From NCBI GenBank assembly GCA_945872875.1, contig CAMCBB010000087.1, positions 1 through 7,231 of the forward strand: a DNA stretch of 7,231 nucleotides, written 5' to 3'. Of this stretch, positions 1-5,901 are shown piece after piece. Every line of letters starts with the position of its first letter. Within the stretch, counting starts at the first letter, position 1. The translations under genes were made by a program, and so were the position numbers. Below the pieces are notes generated by a model. It was not told the origin of the DNA, ran no database searches, and saw only the letters and a list, made by a program, of their open reading frames with translations. Origin of the DNA: Flavobacterium psychrophilum (GTDB lineage Bacteria > Bacteroidota > Bacteroidia > Flavobacteriales > Flavobacteriaceae).

Positions 1-1688
1 TCATTTTCTTCGCCAAGAATTGAAACTGTTTGATAAAATGAATTGTATTCTTTCACTAATTCATAGGTGTAATTTGCAACTAATGCAGGACTATGATTAT
101 TTGCCGCATCTTGAATTACTTGGGGAAACAACGAAATTTGCTTCAATAATTCTTTCTCCTTAGTATGAATAGTGTCTAAAGAAGCAGTAACGCTTAAATC
201 AAAATCTGCTTTACGCAAGATAGATTGAATTCGAGCATAAGTATATTGAATAAATGGGCCCGTATTTCCTGCAAAATCAACTGATTCTTCAGGATTAAAC
301 ATCATCGATTTTTTCGGATCCACTTTAAGCATATAATACTTCAAAGCACCAAGTCCGATTGTTTTATACAATTTAGCTTTTTCGGCATCTGAATATCCAT
401 CAAGTTTTCCTAATTCCTCAGAAATAGATTTTGCAGTGGCTGTCATTTCCTCCATCAAATCATCAGCATCTACAACGGTTCCTTCACGAGATTTCATTTT
501 ACCCGAAGGCAGTTCAACCATTCCGTAGGATAAATGATAAAGATTTTCAGCCCATGCAAATCCTAATTTTTTCAGAATTAAGAACAATACTTTAAAATGA
601 TAATCTTGCTCGTTTCCTACAGTATAAACCATTCCGCCTACATCTGAAAAATCTTTAACTCTTTGAATTGCAGTGCCTATATCCTGAGTCATGTAAACTG
701 CTGTTCCATCAGAACGAAGTACAATTTTTCTATCTAAACCATCAGGTGTTAGATCAATCCATACGGAGCCATCGGGATCTTTTTCAAATATTCCTTTATG
801 CAATCCAAATTGAACTACTTCTTTTCCTAAAAGATAGGTATTTGATTCGTAATAATACGAATCGAAATCAACACCTAAATTAGTATAAGTTTGCTCAAAT
901 CCATCATAAACCCATTGATTCATAGTTTTCCATAACTCAATTACTTCAGGCTTTCCAGCTTCCCAATCAAGCAACATTTGTTGCGCCTCGATCAAACTTG
1001 GCGCTAGTTTTTTTGCTTCATCTTCAGATTTTCCCTGAGCCATTAAAGCAGTTATTTCTGCTTTATAAACCTTATCAAATTGAACATAAAAATTTCCAAC
1101 TAGTTTATCTCCTTTTATGCCAGTTGATTTTGGAGTTTGACTTTCGCCATATTTTTTCCAGGCCAACATTGATTTACAAATATGAATTCCTCTATCGTTG
1201 ATGATTTGGGTTTTGTATACTTTTTTTCCTGCAGCTTTAAGAATTTCAGCTACAGAAAAACCTAATAAATTATTACGAATATGACCAAGATGCAGTGGCT
1301 TATTGGTGTTAGGGGAAGAATATTCAACCATTACCGCATTCGCATTTCCATTATTTAAAGAAGCGGAAACAAAACCAAAAGTGGAATTTTGCTTGATTGA
1401 ATTGAAAAAATCTAAATAATAAGCATCTGAAATTACAATATTCAAGAAACCTGCTACAATATTAAATTTTTCAACTTCTTTTATATTTTCAACTAAATAA
1501 GTTCCTATTTTAGTACCAATATCAACTGGATTTCCTTTAATTGTTTTTAATAAGGGAAAAATAACTACAGTAATATCTCCTTCAAAATCTTTCCTAGTTG
1601 CCTGAAATTCAATTTTTTCGATACTAACACTAAAATGTTTTTGAATTGCTTCAAAAATAGCTGGAGATAAAATTTCTTGTAATGACAT
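1..1688 (-). CDS. argS: Arginyl-tRNA synthetase (3' end outside window)
   Basis: This class I aminoacyl-tRNA synthetase charges tRNA-Arg with arginine, using ATP, in the cytoplasm. The reading frame opens with ATG at 1688 and stays open to the window edge, giving 562 residues. The family in this phylum is usually a little over 590, so roughly 30 C-terminal residues are missing. The N-terminal Add-1-type tRNA-binding domain covers about residues 1-100. The ATP-binding HIGH motif appears as HLGH at 133-136, within SSPNTNKPLHLGHIRNN. The KMSKS-equivalent loop is KMKSREG at 397-403. The helical anticodon-binding (DALR) domain starts near 475 with FIQYTYARIQSILRK. No frameshift or missing catalytic motif is visible. 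The gene has its own -7 box just upstream and lies behind the fabH terminator, so it is probably transcribed independently. The identification is firm. Confidence 0.97.
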   Translation of the reverse strand, partial: MSLQEILSPAIFEAIQKHFSVSIEKIEFQATRKDFEGDITVVIFPLLKTIKGNPVDIGTKIGTYLVENIKEVEKFNIVAGFLNIVISDAYYLDFFNSIKQNSTFGFVSASLNNGNANAVMVEYSSPNTNKPLHLGHIRNNLLGFSVAEILKAAGKKVYKTQIINDRGIHICKSMLAWKKYGESQTPKSTGIKGDKLVGNFYVQFDKVYKAEITALMAQGKSEDEAKKLAPSLIEAQQMLLDWEAGKPEVIELWKTMNQWVYDGFEQTYTNLGVDFDSYYYESNTYLLGKEVVQFGLHKGIFEKDPDGSVWIDLTPDGLDRKIVLRSDGTAVYMTQDIGTAIQRVKDFSDVGGMVYTVGNEQDYHFKVLFLILKKLGFAWAENLYHLSYGMVELPSGKMKSREGTVVDADDLMEEMTATAKSISEELGKLDGYSDAEKAKLYKTIGLGALKYYMLKVDPKKSMMFNPEESVDFAGNTGPFIQYTYARIQSILRKADFDLSVTASLDTIHTKEKELLKQISLFPQVIQDAANNHSPALVANYTYELVKEYNSFYQTVSILGEEN

Positions 1689-1707
1689 TATAATATTTTT
1701 AAAGGTG

Positions 1708-1715
1708 CAAAGATA
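1708..1715 (-). promoter_or_regulatory. Bacteroidota -7 promoter box for argS
   Basis: On the minus strand this reads TATCTTTG, a perfect match to the TAnnTTTG -7 box used by the primary sigma factor of Bacteroidota. It ends 19 bases before the argS ATG, which predicts a very short leader. A TTG lies upstream, but only 12 bases separate it from the box, shorter than the usual 17-23, so the -33 element is poor or absent. The leader has no Shine-Dalgarno sequence and is AT-rich, which is normal for this phylum. Confidence 0.65.
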
Positions 1716-1762
1716 GAATTTTATTAACAAAATTTAGATTTTGCTATATAATCAAATATGAT

Positions 1763-1792
1763 AAAAAAAACTCGAATAGCAATTCGAGTTTT
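1763..1792 (-). terminator. Intrinsic terminator after fabH
   Basis: The arms at 1767-1777 and 1782-1792 form an 11-bp stem with the core CTCGAAT/ATTCGAG and a 4-base loop. On the minus strand the stem runs into eight T residues (complement of 1763-1770). It lies about 10 bases past the fabH stop codon and before the argS promoter box, so it separates the two transcription units. Confidence 0.85.
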
Positions 1793-1801
1793 AAATTATT
1801 A

Positions 1802-2809
1802 TTACCATTTAATTATTGCACTTGCCCATGTAAATCCACTTCCAAAAGCAGCCAACACTATGTTGTCTCCTTCTTTTATTTTTCCTTGTTCCCATGCTTC
1901 TGTTAATGCAATCGGAATTGAAGCAGCTGTAGTATTACCATATTTTTGAATATTATTAAAAACTTGGTCGTCATTTAAATCAAACTTTTTTTGAATGAAT
2001 TGAGAAATTCTCAAATTAGCTTGGTGCGGAATTAGCAAATCAATATCTGAAACTTGAAGATTATTTGCTTGCAAAGCCTCATTAATAACTTCTGTAAATC
2101 TAAGAACTGCATTTTTAAATACAAATTGACCATTCATATGTGGAAAATAACTTTCGTCATCTGGACTATTGTCTTCTAAAATATCTGTTATCCAACGACC
2201 TCCCATTCCTGGCGCAAGTAAAGCCAACTCTTTGGCATGTTCTCCTTCAGAATGTAAATGTGTAGAAAGAATTCCTTTTAATGGATTTTCCTCTCTACTC
2301 AATATTGCAGCTCCTGCCCCATCACCAAAAATCACAGAAACACCTCGACCACGATTGGTCATATCCAATCCTAAAGACTGAAGTTCTGAAGCAACAATTA
2401 AAATATTTTTATACATTCCGGTTTTAATAAATTGATCTGCTACTGAAAGTGCATAAACAAAACCAGAACACTGATTTCTAATGTCTAACGCTCCTACGGT
2501 TTTCAAACCAAGCTCATGTTGCAAAGCGACACCTGGCCCAGGAAAATAGAAATCAGGTGAAATAGTTGCAAATATTATAAAATCTATTTCTTGATAATCA
2601 ACCCCAGATCTTTCTATAGCGATCTTTGCTGCTTTTACTCCCATTGAAGTAGTAGTATCTTCACCTTTAATTATATGTCGTCTTTCTTTTATACCGGTTC
2701 GTTCTTGTATCCACTCGTCTGTGGTATCCATTATTTTAGACAGATCATCATTTGTTACTATATTATTTGGAACAAAATAACCTAAACCACTAATTTTTGA
2801 TTGAAACAT
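1802..2809 (-). CDS. fabH: 3-oxoacyl-ACP synthase III (FabH-type KAS III)
   Basis: KAS III enzymes condense an acyl-CoA primer with malonyl-ACP to begin type II fatty-acid synthesis in the cytoplasm. The protein has 335 residues, the normal family length, and starts at ATG. The N-terminal signature DEWIQERTGI is at 31-40. The catalytic triad is complete: Cys114 in DIRNQCSGFVYALSVAD, His262 in LLIPHQANLRI and Asn292 in YGNTTAASIP. The Gly-rich FGDGAGAAIL is at 161-170 and GSGFTWASAIIKW closes the protein. The RNQCSG context of the catalytic Cys differs from the classical AACAG context of E. coli FabH. It resembles the second FabH-like group common in Bacteroidota, so the primer (acetyl-, branched-chain or other acyl-CoA) cannot be read from sequence. 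The gene sits between two terminators and is probably monocistronic. The KAS III call is firm; its role as the main FabH is less certain, because these genomes often carry more than one copy. Confidence 0.92.
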   Translation of the reverse strand: MFQSKISGLGYFVPNNIVTNDDLSKIMDTTDEWIQERTGIKERRHIIKGEDTTTSMGVKAAKIAIERSGVDYQEIDFIIFATISPDFYFPGPGVALQHELGLKTVGALDIRNQCSGFVYALSVADQFIKTGMYKNILIVASELQSLGLDMTNRGRGVSVIFGDGAGAAILSREENPLKGILSTHLHSEGEHAKELALLAPGMGGRWITDILEDNSPDDESYFPHMNGQFVFKNAVLRFTEVINEALQANNLQVSDIDLLIPHQANLRISQFIQKKFDLNDDQVFNNIQKYGNTTAASIPIALTEAWEQGKIKEGDNIVLAAFGSGFTWASAIIKW

Positions 2810-2882
2810 TGTAAATCAATTTAAAATGATGGTATAAAATTAAATAAAAGTGATGATGAAATCTAATAATATTAAATTAATT
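2810..2882 (-). promoter_or_regulatory. fabH upstream region, no clear promoter motif
   Basis: This AT-rich gap lies between the fabH ATG and the terminator of the upstream operon. Because the terminator should stop read-through, a fabH promoter is expected here. The best candidate -7 box is TAGATTTC on the minus strand (2865-2858), one mismatch from TAnnTTTG. No TTG is visible at the right distance upstream. The promoter is therefore inferred from position only. Confidence 0.3.
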
Positions 2883-2914
2883 AAAAAAGCAGCTAATAAA
2901 TAGCTGCTTTTTTT
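2883..2914 (-). terminator. Intrinsic terminator closing the adhesin/PorP/PorE-like operon
   Basis: The arms at 2883-2895 and 2901-2913 form a 13-bp perfect stem with the core GCAGCTA/TAGCTGC, flanked by A6/T6, and a 5-base loop at 2896-2900. On the minus strand it ends in six T residues, 20 bases past the stop codon of the OmpA-type gene. The stem is symmetrical with T runs on both sides, so it could work in either direction, but only minus-strand genes are present. Confidence 0.88.
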
Positions 2915-2934
2915 CATCAATAAATAACTAACCC

Positions 2935-4920
2935 TTAAATTTTTGTAACTATAAATTCACTTCTTCTATTTGCTTGATGTTCTTCATCACTGCATTTTAC
3001 TCCATCTGTACATTTATTCAATAACTGACTTTCTCCATAACCTTTAGATGTTAGTCGGTTTTTATTTATACCATGATTAATGAGCCATTTTCTAGTAGAA
3101 TTTGCTCTATTCTGAGATAAAATCCTATTATATTCTGAAGTATTTCTAGAATCAGTATGTGAACGAATATCAATTTCCATTTGCGGATATAGGTTCATAA
3201 CTTCGAGTATTTTAGACAATTCTATTTCTGCATCTGGACGAATATTATATTTATCCAAATTAAAATGTATGAGGTTGATATTATACAATTTCATTAAATC
3301 ATCTGATTTTCGAATTGTTTTAGATCCGATAACAGGTATTTCTAAATAAGTATTCTCTCCTTCATTTATTTTCAATTCTTGAGTTAATAATAATGAGGTA
3401 TCTTGTTTTTCGATTTTTAAATAATAAATCTTTTCACATTCTTGCAATCCAAAATCAAACTTTCCATCTTTACCTGTAATAACCTCTTGAAGAACATTAT
3501 TATCTGCATCCAAAAGCGAAACTTTAACATTAAAAAAAGGCAAACCCGAATCTTTATCTACAATAATACCATCTAAATTTTGTTCACATTTAATTATTAA
3601 CTTTTTTGTTTCCTTGATTTTATAAATGTCATCACTACCTAATCCGCCAATACGATTAGAAGTTACAAAACCATAACCAGAACTTTCATTTATTAAAAAA
3701 CCAAAATCATCGTAAGAACTATTCACGGGTTCTCCAATATTTATTGGATTTCTAAAACTATTATCTTTATTCATTTTTGAAACAAATACATCTAATCCTC
3801 CAAGACCTGGATGTCCATCTGTAGCAAAATACAATTCTCCAGATGTTGTTAGCATTGGAAAAGTTTCACGCCCATCGGTATTTATTACAGATCCTAAATT
3901 GGTTGGAGCTCCAAAAGAACCGTCATCCTTAATTGAAATTTTATAAATATCTGATTGCCCATATGTTCCAGGCATATCCGAAGCAAAATAAAGTGTATGT
4001 TCATCTGCGCTTAATGTTGGATGAGCTACATTATAATTATCACTATTGAAAGGAAGTTCATAAATATTTGTCCATTTTTCACCTTCTAAAGTAGCTCGAT
4101 ACAATTTTAAAAGAGTTGTTTTATTTGAATCTGTACCTAATTTACCATTTATATAATTGTTTCTTGTAAAATAAACTGTTTTTCCATCTTTAGTAAATAC
4201 AGGGGTAGATTCGTTTAATTTAGAATTAATTTTAGATTTAAATTTTTCAGCATTAGTTAAAAAACCTTCTGCAACTATATCTGCTTTATACAGATTGGTA
4301 AAACCTTCACCTGTCCAGTTATGGCGTCTATTAGAAAAGCTTCCTGTATCTTTAGCAGAAGAAAAAACAATTTTATTATTTAAAAAAGCGCTCCCAAAAT
4401 CAGAATATTTAGAATTTATTCCAGCATTTTCAAATTCGTAACGACCTGAATTCTTTTTAATTTGTTCTAGATAATTAACTTGTAATTTTGCAAGTTTTGC
4501 TCTTATATCTGTTCCTTTTAATTCATTAAATTTTGCCAATATACTATCTGCTTTTGAATATTCTTTAATTCCCTTAAGAGATTGGGCATAACGATAATAA
4601 TATTCTGGATCAATTGTTTGACTAAAAATAAATAGTTCTTCATACCATTTAGCAGCATTTAATAAATCGGCCTTAAAATAATAAGCGTTACCTAAATTTT
4701 GCAATAAATCTTGAGATTTATTGCCATTTGATATTAACTTTTCATAATTTTTAATAGCAGAAACATAATTAAAATTATTATATTCTTTATCTGCTTTGAT
4801 ATCTTTGTTTTTTTGTGAATGGATACTTATCGAAGCTAAACACAAAAATGATAGAATTATATTATTACTATTTTTCACAATTATATTTTTTTTAGAAAAT
4901 TTTAGAATTTTTGCTTTCAT
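2935..4920 (-). CDS. PorE-like multidomain OmpA-family protein (TPR, beta-propeller, OmpA)
   Basis: The start chosen is ATG at 4920, giving 661 residues. A longer frame begins at TTG (4983) but overlaps the preceding gene and puts 21 residues before the signal peptide. A Sec signal peptide covers about 1-35, ending SIHS-Q. TPR-like helices lie at about 46-130. A PD40/WD40-like propeller spans about 165-436, with repeated blades such as TLYFASDMPGTYGQSDIYKI and NRIGGLGSDDIYKI. A carboxypeptidase-regulatory-like beta domain covers about 446-530. The C-terminal OmpA domain is at about 546-661, with Asp590 (SHTD) and Arg605 (SQNRAN), the residues that normally bind peptidoglycan, and NRRSEF near the end. 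This order matches PorE, a T9SS component of Porphyromonas gingivalis. No lipobox is visible, so a soluble periplasmic form is inferred, whereas PorE is described as a lipoprotein. The gene starts 13 bases after the PorP-family stop, so co-transcription is very likely. The probable role is anchoring an adhesin/PorP assembly to the cell wall. Domains are firm; the partner assignment is inferred. Confidence 0.88.
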   Translation of the reverse strand: MKAKILKFSKKNIIVKNSNNIILSFLCLASISIHSQKNKDIKADKEYNNFNYVSAIKNYEKLISNGNKSQDLLQNLGNAYYFKADLLNAAKWYEELFIFSQTIDPEYYYRYAQSLKGIKEYSKADSILAKFNELKGTDIRAKLAKLQVNYLEQIKKNSGRYEFENAGINSKYSDFGSAFLNNKIVFSSAKDTGSFSNRRHNWTGEGFTNLYKADIVAEGFLTNAEKFKSKINSKLNESTPVFTKDGKTVYFTRNNYINGKLGTDSNKTTLLKLYRATLEGEKWTNIYELPFNSDNYNVAHPTLSADEHTLYFASDMPGTYGQSDIYKISIKDDGSFGAPTNLGSVINTDGRETFPMLTTSGELYFATDGHPGLGGLDVFVSKMNKDNSFRNPINIGEPVNSSYDDFGFLINESSGYGFVTSNRIGGLGSDDIYKIKETKKLIIKCEQNLDGIIVDKDSGLPFFNVKVSLLDADNNVLQEVITGKDGKFDFGLQECEKIYYLKIEKQDTSLLLTQELKINEGENTYLEIPVIGSKTIRKSDDLMKLYNINLIHFNLDKYNIRPDAEIELSKILEVMNLYPQMEIDIRSHTDSRNTSEYNRILSQNRANSTRKWLINHGINKNRLTSKGYGESQLLNKCTDGVKCSDEEHQANRRSEFIVTKI

Positions 4921-4933
4921 GATTTCAATATTT

Positions 4934-5842
4934 TTAGAAGAATCTTGGAGAAACAATTCTATTTTGACGATTGAAAAGTTCAAATCTTAAAAATAGTTCA
5001 TGAGAACCCGAATTATAATTAGCCAAATTAGTTGTATCTAGGTCGTATCCATATCCAATATAAAGTCCGTCATTAATTTGAAATCCGGCCATTAAACTTG
5101 CTGCAGCACTCCATCTCCAAGCTGCGCCTAAGGTAAACTTATCATTGAATAAAAAATTAGCCGATAAATCTAATTGCAATGGAGCTCCTTCAACCAATTT
5201 ACTTAGAAAGGCTGGCTTAAATTTTAAATTAGAATTTAACTCAAACACATATCCTCCGATTAGATAGTAGTTCATTTTTTCTTTATAAACTGCATAATCC
5301 GAATCACTGTATCTCTTTGTTTCAAAAATATTTGGAATTGAAAACCCTAAATAAGAATTATCCGAATGCAAATAAATTCCAGCGCCAATATTAGGAGAAA
5401 ATCTATTTGTATATGTCTGTAGAGAATTATCAGCTGTGTAAATATTTAATTTAGATGCATCAAAACTAAATAAATCTATAGAACCTTTTACACCAAAAGA
5501 TAATTTATAAGTTTCCGAAGTTTTTATAGTATGAGATACATCAGCTGAAATATTATTTTGATCAGTTGGGCCAAGTCTATCATTTACAAACGACAAGCCA
5601 ACTCCTAAGTTAGTATTTTCAATAGGTGAATTAATGGTAATTGCATTTGTTACCGGAGCACCATCTAATCCTACCCATTGAGATCTATGTAGTCCAAATA
5701 CACTTAATACACCTCGAGATCCAGCATATGCGGGGTTTATATTAATTGTATTATACATATATTGAGTATATTGTGAATCTTGTTGCGAAAAACTAACCAA
5801 ACTCACTAACAATAAAGAAGTAATAATTATTTTTGTTTTCAT
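4934..5842 (-). CDS. PorP/SprF family type IX secretion outer-membrane protein
   Basis: PorP/SprF proteins are outer-membrane beta-barrels that work with the T9SS in export or surface attachment of adhesins carrying type B C-terminal domains. The start is ATG at 5842 (302 residues). A TTG six codons upstream extends the frame but lies inside an inverted repeat and adds nothing to the signal peptide. The signal peptide is MKTKIIITSLLLVSLVSFS, with likely cleavage before QQ at 20-21. The family hallmark NPAYAGSRG follows at 36-44, with SQYTQYMYNT just before it. Next comes SQWVGLDGAPVT and then alternating beta-strand segments to the C-terminus, including LGVGLSFVNDRLGPTDQNN. The protein ends in FLRFELFNRQN and SPRFF, a typical family ending with an aromatic final residue suited to outer-membrane assembly. 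It lies 59 bases after the adhesin stop and 13 before the PorE-like start, so it is probably the cognate partner of that adhesin. Family is firm; partnership is inferred from position. Confidence 0.93.
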   Translation of the reverse strand: MKTKIIITSLLLVSLVSFSQQDSQYTQYMYNTININPAYAGSRGVLSVFGLHRSQWVGLDGAPVTNAITINSPIENTNLGVGLSFVNDRLGPTDQNNISADVSHTIKTSETYKLSFGVKGSIDLFSFDASKLNIYTADNSLQTYTNRFSPNIGAGIYLHSDNSYLGFSIPNIFETKRYSDSDYAVYKEKMNYYLIGGYVFELNSNLKFKPAFLSKLVEGAPLQLDLSANFLFNDKFTLGAAWRWSAAASLMAGFQINDGLYIGYGYDLDTTNLANYNSGSHELFLRFELFNRQNRIVSPRFF

Positions 5843-5856
5843 AATTTTAATTTTAA

Positions 5857-5886
5857 TCAAAGAAACTTAAAATTAAGTGTCTTTGA
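5857..5886 (-). repeat. Intergenic inverted repeat (hairpin) before the PorP-family gene
   Basis: The arms at 5857-5870 and 5873-5886 pair over 14 positions with one mismatch (5864 against 5879) and two bases between them. On the minus strand the 3' arm ends 14 bases before the chosen ATG of the PorP-family gene. It is followed by an A/T mix rather than a T run, so it does not look like an intrinsic terminator. The 3' arm contains TTTCTTTG, one mismatch from a TAnnTTTG -7 box, but no matching TTG lies upstream. It could be an RNA processing or stability element, a translation control hairpin, or an operator. Confidence 0.6.
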
Positions 5887-5901
5887 CATTTTAATATTTT
5901 C

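Noticed and set aside
668..1201. Two short plus-strand reading frames (668-883 and 998-1201)
   Set aside because: Both lie antisense inside argS, which has full catalytic motifs on the minus strand; their products are low-complexity and resemble no family.
1758..2381. Plus-strand frames at 1758-1949 and 2169-2381
   Set aside because: The first begins inside the fabH terminator and runs antisense to fabH, and the second is wholly antisense to fabH. Neither has a supporting start signal.
4796..4990. Plus-strand frame of 64 codons rich in hydrophobic residues
   Set aside because: It is antisense to the signal peptide of the OmpA-type gene and the end of the PorP-family gene. Its hydrophobicity is what AT-rich antisense sequence gives.
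5857..5886. Intergenic hairpin as an intrinsic terminator for the adhesin
   Set aside because: On the minus strand the stem is followed by an A/T mix with no T run, and the stem is AT-rich. It is kept as an inverted repeat of unknown function.
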